A DNA stretch of 64,000 nucleotides. Source: Psilocybe azurescens. Taxonomy: Eukaryota; Basidiomycota; Agaricomycetes; Agaricales; Agrocybaceae. The notes below the pieces were generated by a model. It saw nothing but the letters and a program-made list of their open reading frames with translations. It was not told the origin of the DNA and searched no databases. The DNA lies in the NCBI GenBank assembly GCA_023853785.1, contig JAJIRX010000622.1:1426001-1490000 (forward strand). The letters run 5' to 3'. Within the stretch, counting starts at the first letter, position 1; each line of letters starts with the position of its first letter. Position numbers and translations under genes: made by a program. Shown here in pieces: positions 35,831 through 48,328 of the stretch.

Positions 35831-38800
35831 CTAGTTCGAATCTGCTGTCTGCTTCAGATGTGTAGCAATCCGTTTGATGGTGTCTTTTTCATCTTCCATA
35901 TGTTGAATGAGCATGCCGTCTAGCTTTCGGAGCGATTCCTGCGCCCTCTGATTATCTCTCCATGTATTCACATGGTCAGCAGTGGAAGGTCTGCGAGTCA
36001 CGTCGCAGTCGCCAGCGAGAGCCGAGAAATTAAGTGGATTTTCTTGAGCGTATTTGAAGAAATCATAGGAGGAAGTTTGTGCATCAGTCTTCGATAACAG
36101 AGCAGGTTTGTTTGAGACAGGTTGTTTAGACCGAGCGTCGTTGCTGATCGGAGGTCGGTTCTGCCGAATGTAGGGTGTAGAATAATTGCCATGCTTCATG
36201 ATCTGTGGACGCGAGCCTACAGCAGATGCACTAACAGACGCTGCGCGATTACGAGGATCGACAAATAGCCGGGTTTGAATAGGCCGAGGCTCTTCGTCGT
36301 CGCTTTCGTCTGACGATGATTCCAAGTCGTCCATAGCGTTGGGCTGACTTTGAATACTATCAAAGAAAGATGTGGGCGATGACGGTCCAGGAGCCGAACG
36401 TAGTCCGGCCGGAAGGGAGATGGTAGAGGTATCGATAGAAAGGGGCATATTGGGGAATTGGTCACGGTGGCCAGATCCAGGAAGAGGGGGTGTAGTGGGT
36501 TCTGGAGCAGTGATATGGAATGTGGAATCCTCTGAACTTACATGCGAGCTGTCACCCCTCTGAGAAGACGATGAGCCTAACGGAGTCCTTGAAACTTGAT
36601 AATTTAACGAAGATGTCCGAGGTGGCGGTGGAAGGGGTGCATAAGCCAGGGAACTTGAAAGTCTTGGAGGTGGTGATGTGGCTACTGAACGAGCAGAAAT
36701 ACTTGATCTAAAAGTATCCAGATGTTCATTACTCAAGCGCGAAGGCCCAGGATACATTGATGACGTAGACTGGGAGTCGTGATTAAGCATATCCTGGAAA
36801 GTTGATGTAGTGGGCGATGGCGAAGCTTGAGAGTATTCAGACAAGGATGGCCTGCTCCGCATGGCCGACAATGCAAGAGACATTCGGGGTAAATCTTCGC
36901 CATCAGAGACATGCATTTCAGAGGCGTCATCGTTGACACCACCGTGAGCTGTGTGAGAGGATGTTGCTTGAGAAATTCTGGGATCATATTCTGGAATAGG
37001 TGGAGGTGTGGTAAGGTCAAGTCGTGATGAGGAATTGTAACCTTCGGCCATCAAAGGTGAAGAAGCAGCTCGCCGCAGCATGGGTCGCGAGTCATCGAGG
37101 CCACGCATTGAATCGGGAGACAGGCGACCACTCGTTAAATCGGTTTGTGACAGCGAAAAAGTGGATTAGCAAATCTTCGCGGTGGAGGGGGCCCAAGTGG
37201 TGTCAGTGGCCCTGACGGTGTCTCTGCGCGTTGGTAGCTGGTAGGTCGAGATAGGTCTTGGGAGCCCTCAGCAGAGATGACTGTTAATCCGCCCTTAGTA
37301 TCACTTCTCGCAGTCGACGCATTAGATTTCTGACGAAAATGCTTAATCTTGGCAGGACCATCTGAAAGCGGTTGAATTACAATCTTTTGCTGTAGCTTGT
37401 GGGTAGCTTTGGGCGTATCCTGTTGTGGTGAATCGGTAGCCATCGACCTTGGAGAGCTTATGGGAGTCGAAGGCGCTATGATATGTGAAAGTGTCGACGC
37501 ATCTGGGGTATTATCTAGGGAATGATGAACAGCTTGCTGTAAAGGGCCTTTCTCCATGTATCTTCGACAGGGTCATACATTTTACCTGGAGGCAGACGGT
37601 CAGCAAGGATGTCTGCTCCCACTGATTCCAAAACACCCAGGCCATGTATCGCCGAGGCTTGTACAGCAAAGGGATACGATGGAGATGGAGGAGGCACGTC
37701 TACAGCGTCCGTTGGGTCAATGACATCCTCTACTGTAGTTGAATTGCCTTTCTGTGAGCTTTGTTCTATTCGTGCACTGCGCATCTTGATATCTTGCTCG
37801 GCTTGCTTCGCAGCAACGGCGATATCGTTCATTTTCTCCCTTACAACCACCACCCTTCCCCTAATGGTCGGATTGGGACTGCGCAGAGGGAGATGAGGAG
37901 CCTGTGGTGAATGCCGCGGTTGGTTCGCACGAAGAGCATATGAAGCTGTAATTGAATCAGAGGTGGTTCGAAGCATTGGGGCCATAGGATCAAACGCCGA
38001 TCCTTGTCCTGTTGGGGTTGTTGGCTTCGATTTGGATTTGCCGACCCGAAACAGGTCCAAAAGGTTGGCGCGGCGGTACGCGGAGACTTCTTTGCGGGGT
38101 TCAAAGACGAAGATACAAAGTCTGAGGGGGAAGGTTTGGAATGTGCTGGAGGAAGAAAATAGTTATTCTTGACAAGCAAACGGAGACGATACGACACATC
38201 GTCACTGTCATATTCCTGAACTTCGTTTACTTCGACGCTGAATGGAGCCGCTTCAATCTGGCTCGCCATAGATCGAGGTGATGTCGGCGACTCGGGAGCT
38301 GAGGCAGTGGACGTCGATGGAGGATAGAGAGATGACGATACCCCAGACTGTTGCGTCGATACGGAATCACGCACATTGTTGACTGGCGTCAAGGCAGGGT
38401 CCCGTTGAAACGCTGAAGGGGGTTGTCGATACCCGGTATCAAGAAGCGGCAGAGTTGATGCCTGTCTGGTTGCTTTTGACTTTTAAATAGGGTATCATTT
38501 AGCTCGAGATAGACGCGTGTAAAGTTTAAACACGCACCGGCTTGCCAGAAATAGAGGTGAGAGGAATTGGTACAGGCGCAACGAAGGTTGGGTCTGCGTC
38601 GGTAGCGTCTTGCGAGGATGCAGTATCGCTGCTACGTATGTCCGCTGTCTCGAGTCTCTGGGGAGACCTTGGAGGACGCGCTGGAGGCTCGGTTAGGGGT
38701 TTGGCGACGAGCTTGTATGGTCTTCTAAACGCTCATACAGATTCGGACCAGAGAGATAAGGCAGGTCGGACGGCGACATTGGAACCTGCGGGACATCCTC

Positions 38801-38947
38801 AGGACGGACAGTTCCTCCGGTGACAGTTCTTGAACGGGCCCTGCTGATTGTTCTTGGCCGCCGGGAGAGACTAACGCCACTGCCTATACTAGAATTACTG
38901 GCCATAGAGCGCAGTGAGCCTGGCCTGTGGGTGGGTAGAGCATCCAT
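35831..38947 (-). CDS. Large Ser/Pro-rich, mostly disordered protein (four frame breaks)
   Basis: No domain recognised. The protein would be about 950 residues, Ser/Pro-rich and probably disordered, and reads as one conserved architecture. Order: MDALPTHRPGSLRSMASNSS; PYLSGPNLYERL; PLTEPPARPPRSPQRLETAD; an intron near 38500; RLLVKNNYFLPPAHSKPSPS; VGKSKSKPTTPTGQGSAFDP; a helix VREKMNDIAVAAKQAEQDIK; LESVGADILADRLPPGKMYD; IIAPSTPISSPRSMATDSPQ; and a C-terminal helix EKDTIKRIATHLKQTADSN. Adjacent open stretches lie in different frames at four places (near 38733, 38056, 37552 and 37150), and each is restored by one extra T on the - strand within a T run. No GT-AG intron fits these sites well. It could be a pseudogene, but the long undamaged tail (425 codons) and the uniform error type suggest sequence error. 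Confidence 0.6.
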
Positions 38948-39220
38948 TGATGACCACGGTTCGGTTGAGGAAAGGAAGGCCGTGGCGAAGTGGAGAGAAC
39001 CAAGCTTCCAGGGACCACCGTTCCTGCAAATTCAACAAATTCCTGCCAGGGTCGGTATATTTACATTAGGTAAGCCAATTTGAGATGCTTCTTTCCTCCC
39101 ACACCGTGCTCTTGTAGCGAACATACGGCCAGACAGAATCAAACCGTTCGCAAATGTGGTCTTTACTGGTTCCCTGTAGGTCCACCCCGCTCTATTTCTA
39201 TTCCTGATCATTTCATTCAG

Positions 39221-39795
39221 TCACGTTTCTAAAGATCTCCCAACCTCCGCAGGATGGCTGGCATACTGGCAACTCCTAGTCGCTACTACCGCCGTCTTCA
39301 ACAGCATCCAAAATTTTGTAACTCTCAAGTTGACGCGTAGAATATACAACAATGTGGCCCCTACAAGTGGTACGTCTATTCTGTGTCTAATGAACGCTGG
39401 ACTAATGAACACTATGACACGTCAGTCACTGCCCTCCAAGCGCGCACCTTCGCAGTATGGACTCTGACGTCTGCAGTCATCCGTGGATATGCTGCATACA
39501 ACATTAATAACAAAATGTACGCATCTCTTGTGCTTTCAAGCGATCCTGTCATCTGACGCGGTAATATAGTATGTATGACATGGCATTGTTGTCATACCTC
39601 ATAGCTTTTGGCCACTTTTCATCGGAACTCCTTATATTTCGTACGGCCAGGATCAACCTAGGCGTTATAAGCCCTGTCATTGTTTCAAGTAAGATTCTAC
39701 ACTCTAAACATGTGCTTCCTTTTTTCTAATGTCGCATATCAGCTACCAGCCTTGTCTGGATGTTCACCCAGTATGACTTCTATGTCCGCGTTTGA
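39221..39795 (+). CDS. ERG28: Ergosterol biosynthesis scaffold Erg28 (5' exon unresolved)
   Basis: ER-membrane scaffold that holds the C-4 demethylation enzymes (Erg25-Erg26-Erg27) together. Recognised exons encode LPTSAGWLAYWQLLVATTAV, FNSIQNFVTLKLTRRIYNNV, then ARTFAVWTLTSAVIRGYAAY, DMALLSYLIAFGHFSSELLI, FRTARINLGVISPV and VSTTSLVWMFTQYDFYVRV before the TGA. The SSELLIFRT and STTSLVW signatures are diagnostic and there are four membrane helices, as expected. Four exons are seen. The ATG-bearing first exon could not be placed; the first recognised exon is given from its probable acceptor (ATTCAG at 39215-39220) and reads from within the family's N-terminus. A strong donor (TTAG/GTAAGC near 39069) may end a 5' leader exon. 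Confidence 0.85.
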
Positions 39796-41792
39796 GTTTT
39801 CAGAGAACCACTCGACGCACATGTATGGTGCTATGTAGATTCTTTCCCTTCTCAACAGCAGCTCTCAACGTTGTCAATCAATGTCTATCGTTGTCCGTAC
39901 GGAACCTATTTTAGGGGCCATTTGATATTAATATTGAGCCACATTTAGGACTTGCTTCCTCCTATATTTACAAGTCCTATTTGTGTTCCAACTTCCAAAG
40001 TACTTCGCGGCTAATGCCCCTCGTCAAATACCGATGCTAATGACAGCCATCGCAATTGGGAAGCGCGGGGAACCCCAAAACATGTTTAACAAGGCGAAAA
40101 TGTGGCCCAACCCACGGGGTAAGAATAAGGATAGAATATCAAATTACGAACGTTGTGTCTTGTTCACGGATCTCAAATATGTGGTCTTAAAGGTTCAGAT
40201 GGTCCCTTGCATGGCACACACTCCCACTCTCTGTCCATGATCGGGCGCCGTTTAATGCCAATCCAGCGAGTTTGAATATGGCCAAGTTCCAAGAGATGTG
40301 TAACAAACAACCTAGTCGTCTTTGACAGAAATCGACGCAAACGTGTGTTGTTCCTCGTTTGGCCCGTACAATAATACGAGAAGCATCACATTTTGGGAGA
40401 GTCACCACAGTAAATCCGGGGTCGACGGTAGACATCGCGGGAGGTGCTAAGCATTCTTTAGCAGTCGTAATTATGGGCGAAGTTCCGGAAATTTTCATTC
40501 ATCCACGAAAAAACGCCAGAGAGAATCCATCATATGACGCTAGGATTGATAGAAATGCCGAATAGAGGAACGATGGAGAAAGTGCTAGAAGGTGTGAAAC
40601 GCCATCAAGGGAAGAAGTATCTGAGGTAACCTGCAATTCAATGGAACGTTCTACCTTGGGAAGTGAGGACATTTGTGTGTTTATCTGGTGTCATCAGACG
40701 GTCACAGACCCTGGGGAATGACAGTCTAAAGTCAGCGTAGTGTCCGCATTTAGGTCAGAATCAGCCGCAGAATGTAGTGGAGTAAGATGTATCCAGACAC
40801 ATGTGCGTTCGAGTTGAAGGCAATTCCCAGACCTCAGTGCCCTAAATAAAAAGGCAACTCAAGGAACAAGGGTAAGCCTGCGAAGTAAAGAAAACCTGAA
40901 TTTCGACTGGAGCGGAAAGCCGTCGGTAGAAATGGTTCCAGAATAATTTGAACGCAGACGGCAGTGGCAACTCTGGTTTTGCAACGAGGACGTCCACGTC
41001 TTTTAGATGAAAATACGACCGGGGGCTAAGTAGCTGCGCTGAAGGTTGAGCTGATGTGTAAATAGAGTGGACAATGCCCACACATAGCCGTAGCCACGGG
41101 CACAGGCTACACGTTCGAATATGTCAGCCAATGCGAGATCCTGGTCAGTGCGTCAAGAAGGAACATGCGTAAGGGCTATTGAAAGCTCAGACCGTTGTAG
41201 GCTAATACTAGTCCAAAATGTAGGTTCTGGGACGTAATGCAGCGCGTAGAGCTTTCGATACGAGCACCGAACGTCGCTATTTTCCTCAAAATTTCACCAT
41301 ATGTTGACATAGACGAGGCCCGACCACGCCAACATGATCCTGATGAATCGGCAGCATATATGAGAAGCGGGTCTCATGACCGGGTGGTAGTCACCGGCAG
41401 GTTCCGAGGTCCAAAAATTGGAAGCTAGTGTTGTAAACTCGAGGATCCTGAGCAGCTGGAGAGGATTTGGGAAAGATAAAAACAAGTTTCAGGGATTTTG
41501 GAGAGGAGAAAGGCAAGATATGGTGATGGAAGAGGTCGAAAGATAAGGAGGATCTGAGATCTGCACGGCTCGGTTAAAGCACGATAACGGAATAAATAAG
41601 TTTGATCCGGCTTGTTTATCTAGAACGTTATTTACCCCGCATTGTGTGACATATGAAAAAGAGTGTCACTTCTCTTGGAAGTTGTTATAAGACACTCCAA
41701 GTATTTCAAATGTATTCCCGGCTTTTCCGACCACAGTCAACCATCTCACTGCCCTTTCATTTTTCTACTATCTTTACTTATCTAGTATTTGA
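39796..41792. other. Two-kilobase region without an assignable gene
   Basis: Short open frames on both strands (best 79-103 codons) show no family features. One - frame (40187-40498) reads protein-like (MKISGTSPIITTAKECLAPP), but I could not extend it by introns. No long repeats or transposon termini were found. The segment near 41600-41790 is CT-rich and is probably the leader of the next gene. Confidence 0.4.
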
Positions 41793-44213
41793 ATGTCTAC
41801 TGCTCTTACATATACTAAACAAGAATCACAGTACCCCCAGGAGATCCTCTACGCCATATGTGCTCAACTATACGCTTCCTGTTTACTCCCCGATGATCCC
41901 TCTCTCGACCCACTCATTCACGTAGAAGGTTATCATGGTGTACCAACCGCTCATCCATCTTCCGTCCCTCCTGGCTATTGGGCTGAGCCAGTAGTTCGTC
42001 GCGCCCTTGCCAATCTCTGTCTCGTCAATCATGCCTGGTACCAAGCGGCAAAACCATGGCTATGGCACAAGTAAGTTTTTCTACAGCCATGCTTGCTTCC
42101 CTTATTTTACCTCTTTTTTAGACTCGAAGTCCGCTTGCCCCGTACATGGCTTTCTCTCGTCGAGGAAATTGCCTGGAATTACGACGAAGAAACTGTTGAC
42201 AGTGTAATGGGGAAAACTATTCAAGCGGCCACACAAGCGGCCATTGATTCCGCGCACGTTATTTCCAACCACGAGCAGGCTTTCCGCTTCGATGAAAATT
42301 TGTTCAACAATCTGGATGCACCCGACGTATCCATCGGTCTGGACCTACTTTCACCCGTTCCATCGCGAGACCCTAGCCCTCGACGCCTCAGGCCCAAGAG
42401 CAAAAGTCCAGCACGATGGAAAATCTTGAGGTCTATCAGCGATGCCATCCAAGATGTCATGAACAGTAGAGCGCCTGGTGTTTATGGTCTGTGCCGTCAT
42501 TTTCTTTTCCTCATTGAATCTTGAGCTCATCCACTCTTAGTTCCGACTCCTGAGGACCCTCGTCCTGGCCGCTTTGTTCGGCACTTGGATTTTAATCATT
42601 TCCGGACTATTGGCATGCGTCGGTCCGTCGAAGAGGGTGTGAATAGTCGCTTCGTGACTGGCGATCGAGTTCAAGCAGTGCTGAAGGTTTGTTTTACCTT
42701 TTCGAGATCCGTCATTGTCATTTTAATCTATTTTTATATAGGAAATGCCAAATTTAACCGCATTTGGTGCCACGGAATATATGGATGGCGCGTTGACCCT
42801 GCCTGTCCTCAATGAATTGTTCCTTCGTGGCGCACCTTCTGGAGGGAGGGGTCGTCCTACTCGCGGACGCGCTCTCATGGAGCTGCACGACATCGAAGAA
42901 GAGGATCGCGAGCGCCGAAGGGAGTGCAAAGACATTGAAGCAGTCGATCTCACAGGTTGTGTCAGTGCTGTGTTTGTTAATGCATTCACCGACTTTGTGA
43001 ACATCCACCTTCTTCCCCCGCCACCAGACTCTGACTCCGATGGAGATGAAGGAGAGGGCGGCGGTGGACGCCGTGCCCGCCAGCGCAATCACTTGTACGA
43101 GCCCCTTCTTTTCCCTGGACTTCGACGTCTAGGATTGCGTGGTGTCAAATCCATATTACCCCAGTTCCTGGGACCCTTCTTGTTGGCATTCCCTCATCTA
43201 ACTCACCTCGACTTATCCGGCACACGGGTCACTCCCGACATTCTGGAATCACTTGGACAATCTTCGACTTTGCGTCTCAAATCTCTGGCACTTGCTCGTT
43301 GTATCAAGCTTACGAGCGAGAGCATTACAAGCTTCTTGGTCGACTCCGTCGTCACCTCGGAACTGACAGAGCTCAACTTGTATGGAGATATGTCCTATAG
43401 CTCTCCTATTATCGCGGACGATATAATGAAGATTATCAATTTCGCACCATGCTTCGTCAACGGCAACTTGGTGTATCTTGACCTTTCAAGTGCGCCGATC
43501 AACAAGGATATTTTGCTTAAATTTAAGCCGCAGCCCAAACTGCGTTCTCTCGGCCTCTCACATATATTACACCTAGAACTCAAAGCGGTGGCGGAGTTTG
43601 TTAAAACCAAAGCGCCAAACGTCGAAATTTTGACAGTGGTCAATACTTCGCCCGAGTTGGACTGCGGTCTTCGGCTACCCACTGCAGATGCGAGAAGCGC
43701 CACTCGGCAGTCTTCGATTGCCTTGCATACGCAACTCATCCGGCCGTTATGTACGCCGCCGTCTTCGTTCAGCGTGATGCAAACCAATTCGCCTGCCCTT
43801 CCTCCTCCGACTCGGTTGCGCGTCATCGAATTATCGACGGCCATGCTCGGAGGTCTCGGAGCCGGTGCTGGTTCCTGGAGGATTATCAGAAGCAAGGGGG
43901 GTCGTGGATGGTACGTCGACACAGCCAGTGCCTGGGTTGCTGAGAGTGGGTCGGGTGTAAGAAGCGTCCTTTGTAGGGACCTTCCTCCTTCCCATCTTTT
44001 CAGGGTCGAAATGGAAAAATTATCCGCTGCAAATGGCAATGTCAGCAGTGGTGTGGGATGGCATGCAAGGAAGATGGAGGTATGTAAATTTCTCAGAATT
44101 TTAACGTTGCATAGCTAACTGACTACGGTTGGATTTAGATTCTTCATGGACACGGCATGCTTGGGCGGGAGGATGGCTTGTACGGAGCGGTGTCCTTTGC
44201 ATATCAAGGCTAG
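41793..44213 (+). CDS. F-box-like / leucine-rich-repeat protein
   Basis: Probable substrate-recognition type protein of about 640 residues. The first exon begins MSTALTYTKQESQYPQEILY, with AICAQLYASC and RALANLCLVNHAWYQAAKPW; the PxEIL start and LCLVNHAWYQAAKPWLWH end are the hallmarks of an F-box motif, here with a long insert. A variable basic loop (PSPRRLRPKSKSPARWKILR) follows. The C-terminal exon is one 457-codon block: ELHDIEEEDRERRRECKDIE; FPGLRRLGLRGVKSILPQFL; LDLSGTRVTPDILESLGQS; LKSLALARCIKLTSESITSF and PNVEILTVVNTSPELDCG, which are LRR units of the AMN1/FBXL kind. The end uses a short last exon (GMLGREDGLYGAVSFAYQG). Five exons. Whether it binds Skp1 is not tested by sequence alone. 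Confidence 0.75.
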
Positions 44214-45269
44214 AGACCTGCCCCTCAGGCGTCTTTCACATTTCTATTTTGATCGAACAAAGGGAAGTCCGGAATCCCTTTGATCAAATTGGCTGGATGC
44301 TGTGTGCTCGCAGCAAACGCCAACAGATCGTTTATCTGATAACCTTGATCAGGTAAACCATTTAAGCCTGACAGTAGCCCGCCCAATGTGAATACACGGG
44401 AGGCTATGCGCTTGTTGCAGCACTGTGCTTTTATATTTAGGAGGGGGAGGATTTTTCTTCATTTGAAACCTGGGTAGTCCGTCGAACAATGTATATTTTA
44501 TTGGGTATAATTGATTAATGGGATTTTTTTTTGGGTTTCATTTCACTTCATGAGGTAGTACAACGTGATTGGATCCCATTTCTTAGTAGCTGCATGCAGG
44601 AACTTAAAATATGCGTGGCACTTCTCGCGGGATTATTTCGATTGGTCTATAGCCTACAGACTTCAGTTCACTAATTTAGTATTATATAGCACAGGCTGCT
44701 ACTGTCAACCTAAGATCGATATCAGCTTACAGTGCTCCTATATAACTACATGGATACATTGTGTATAAGTACTGATAGCAAGCTCTGGTATTGTTGTGGT
44801 TGGAAACAGAAGTAAAGCGCATTCGAATTAGATGCCAAGACGTAAAGGATCTAAAAATAAAAGCTTCCTTAGTTGGATTCCCACAGTGACATACCTCATG
44901 CCACCAGCCGTTTATGTGCAGTCCGTCCGCCAACAAATGTCATCATCATGACTCTGATGTATAGGAGCCTTGAGGTACAATACTCTCCACCGTAGAGTCA
45001 TTCCAACGACGTGGTCACCTTGGAGTCACAGGCTCAGGAGCTGATTGTGGATGATGGCAAACTTGTAGTCACCATTCAGTCTGAAGTGACACTCCTCTGG
45101 GTCTCAAAGAATGGACTATGGTCTATTTTTGGACTATTTGAGTTGGGGCTATGATACGTGTGTATATAAAAGGGGCCGGGTATGGCTATGCACTGTGGTT
45201 CGTTTCCAAGTATCCCCTTTCTCGCTCACTGCGTGCGACAGCTTCTACTCTTCTCAAATCGCTTTTACG
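44214..45269. other. Spacer upstream of the calcium exchanger gene
   Basis: About 1.05 kb. No gene seen. The stretch directly before the exchanger start (45180-45269) includes a TATATAAAAG-type TATA box (GTATATAAAAGG, at about 45162-45173), some 100 bases upstream of the ATG at 45270. Confidence 0.45.
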
Positions 45270-48052
45270 ATGACGGGTAAGCGTATTCCTTTACTTCTGT
45301 GCATAGCATATCATGTGTACCGAAGAGCTGATATTGCTTATTATGGGGCCATTTTAGAGAAATCTGACAATATAAACTCGACAGCAAACGGCCGCATTTC
45401 ACCCGCACTGGGTGTCTCTTCAGCTAGAGACTCGCGACCACAGTTGCAACCTAGAAGCAACAGCGGCCACAACAGCTCTCAGTCTCCGTTTCAACTCTTT
45501 CGTACAAAAACACAGATGATCCTGTCTCCGCCGCGCCCAGTAGGAGAAGCACCCAGTGTATTCGAGAGTCTGAAAGCGATTTTATTTGCCTCATGTAAGT
45601 GTTATAACTCTCGGTAATTAAGTCCTTCTCATTCCGCCCAGGGCTTAATGTTCTACTCGTATTCATACCCGTATCGGTTAGTTGATCAGTTCTTTGATGT
45701 CATGGCGCCTAACCTGATCGATGAACTTTCTACGACAGTGGGCATTGCATTTTGCGCTACCTCACTCTTTCGCAAATAGAGATACAATTATCTTCGTTTG
45801 TAAGTGGCATATATTCGCTAGTAGCCAATTTCTAATGTATGGCCTACGCCAGTCTCGTTCTTGGCTATTATACCTTTGGCAAAAGTGAGCATTTCGGCAC
45901 TATTCTCACTCATGTATTCAAAAAAATTGCTCAGTTACTTGGATTTGCCACTGAGGAACTCTCATTAAGGGTTGGTCAAACTCTTGCTGGACTTCTGAAC
46001 GCTACACTGGTAAGTCCTGTCGCTTAAGTTTTGCTGGAACTTCAAATAATGTCATTTGTAGGGTAATGCGTAAGTTTTAGTTCATAGCTATATGTTGAAG
46101 CATGATCTGAGGTATACTACAGCGTAGAACTTATAGTTGCAGTGAGCAATAGTCTCTTCCAGTTTCTTAGTCAATCAGGCTGAACAACAAATATCTAGAT
46201 TATTGCGCTGATTAAGTGTGAACTACGTGTGGTTCAGGCTTCATGTAAGTTCGCAATCCCCAAGAAGATGCCATGTGCAAACATGGTCGCTCCATGTTCT
46301 GATGCGTCCCTGTCAAGTCCATGTGCTAATGTTTCTTTTATGCTTATAGTGGTGGGATCTATCCTTAGTAATCTGCGTAAGCGCTCAACTGTCGCGCCTA
46401 TTTGATCGATATTAACCCTTATGCCTTTTTCAGTCCTTGTCCTTGGAATGTGCTTCTTTGCCGGCGGCATGAAGTACTCTGAACAGGGTTTCGGGATCAG
46501 TGCGTGTATTATTTGCCCAGGATAGCCGCCTAGCCTTACGGCGATTTGTGATAGGCGCCGTCCAGTTAAATTCTTCCCTGTTGGCTATCAGTGTCATCGC
46601 TGTCCTGCTCCCTGCGGCATTCCACTTTGCTGCAGATCCTTCGCTCACGGATGATCAAGAGGCTCACGATATCTTGGCTGTTAGTCATGGAGTGAGTCAT
46701 TGAGCACATATGTTTATGAAAATATTGATCTTAGCCTTGGCACCGCAGGTTGCTATTATCCTTCTCTTCAGTAAGCTCTGCTCTTACAGATTGGCGTATC
46801 GTTGTTTAATCGCTGATGCAACATATCATAGTATATGCGGCCTATCTTTTCTTCCAGCTCTATTCTCACACGGCACTGTACCAAGACAAAGGCGAACATT
46901 CAATTGTTAGCACTGACTATGCTACTCCTAAATTTGGAATGAAAGCTATAAGAAATTTCCGCCACCGCCATGATGCCGCAGATATCGAGGCATCGACCAC
47001 AGGATCGACGCGTGCTCCCAATGGGGCAGATTCTGTGGAAAGTAGTCAAACAATGACTTCTGGAAGTCCGGCGCACGTTCGATATGAAGACTCTGCGCAT
47101 ACCCACGTTCCTACAATTACAGAGAAAGAGCATGATGAGGAAGAGAAGCCCTCTCTAAGCGTGGCAGTAACTGTGGGCCTACTGGTTGTAGTCACCGTCG
47201 TAAGTCATTTGTCGTTGTTGGGAAAGACTAAGGTTGCTGACTGAAGGGTCAGTTGGTTGCTATTACTGCTGAATGGTTAGTTGATTCCATTGACGGGATG
47301 ACAGATGGTGGTCATATAAGTAAGGAGTTCGTCGGCATGATTCTGCTCCCTATTGTGGGCAATGCAGCAGGTCGGTCTCTTTGTGTTTTTTGAAAATACT
47401 ATGGCTGATGAATCTTCATTGCACAGAGCACGTAACAGCCGTCACCGTCTCGGTGAAGGATAAGTTGAATCTCAGTCTTGGTGTTGCTGTCGGTTCTAGC
47501 ATAGTAAGTACCGCTCCTGGCAATCTGCAGTTATTTTTGGCCGATCGTTAATGTCTTTTGACTCAACAGCAAATTGCACTTTTGTCATTCCGTAGGTCCT
47601 ACTTCATTTTGACTTCATCCCCAAAATTAATCACTTCGTGTGTTCTCAGTTTTATTGTGGTCCTGGGATGGATCCTCGGCAAACCAATGACTCTTCTCTT
47701 TGACCCTTATGAATCTGTGGCCATGTTCCTAGCAGGTAAGTTCTGTCCAATCCAGTAATCAAGCTACTTTATTCATGTTTTCCCCAAAGTCCTTACTGTG
47801 AACTACGTTGTACAAGATGGAAAATCAAATTGGTTGGAAGGTTTCATCCTCATGTGTAAGTTTCTTGCACTTTAATTTCAACATTGCTCGCTTATCAACG
47901 AGCATTCTTTCCTGAAGGTTTATACATTATTCTTGGAGTAACATTCTGGTTCTATCCTGGTATTTCAAGCAACTTCTTACTTCCAATATCGTTTGCTGAG
48001 ACAGTTTCTGTCAGGTTCTGATCCTTTTGGCCTCCTTTCGACGTGCCATTGA
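45270..48052 (+). CDS. Vacuolar-type Ca2+/H+ exchanger (CAX family)
   Basis: Cation/H+ antiporter of the vacuolar membrane that clears cytosolic Ca2+ (Vcx1-like). It has an N-terminal cytosolic tail (MTEKSDNINSTANGRISPAL, Ser-rich) and then about eleven membrane helices: WLNVLLVFIPVSWALHFALP, LLGFATEELSLRVGQTLAGL, the first signature NATLGNAVELIVAIIALIKC, SILSNLLLVLGMCFFAGGMK, LLAISVIAVLLPAAFHFAAD and an acidic, Ser-rich central loop (EHDEEEKPSLSVAVTVGLLV at its end). The second signature is IVGNAAEHVTAVTVSVKDKL, then GVAVGSSIQIALFVIPFIVV. The protein ends LLSTCH. About 18 exons are inferred, including very small ones. One exon is only 8 bases (46062-46069) and the next 19 bases (46123-46141): together they encode the GNAVELIVA part of the first signature. 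All junctions are GT-AG. Confidence 0.93.
46062..46069 (+). other. 8-base micro-exon in the CAX signature
   Basis: The intron before it ends TTTGTAG and the next begins GTAAGTT. The exon GGTAATGC gives Gly-Asn and two bases of an Ala codon, completed by C at 46123. The splice sites are canonical and the joined protein is the conserved CAX motif, so the exon is needed for function. Confidence 0.85.
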
Positions 48053-48328
48053 TTTTAACTTATATCCCTACCCGTGATCCATTTTACTCCTGTTACAGTC
48101 ATACGAATATTTACGCAAGTGGACGTTTTATAACAGCCCTTCAGTATTCAAAGCCATGTATAATAACACACGAGCTTATAATTTTGAGCGACATCCAGAT
48201 ATACTTACATTCATTATACCCCTTATGTATTTTTAGGCTATAGATTCTTGCGAAATACATGTTCATTTTGAAACTTCAAAATGTTAGGTTGTTATCCCAA
48301 TCACTGACCAGAACAAAAATATCCCAAG

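Noticed and set aside
38949..39083. Open + frame as first exon of ERG28
   Set aside because: It is in frame with the first recognised ERG28 exon across a good donor at 39069, but it contains no ATG and lies over the start of the gene on the other strand.
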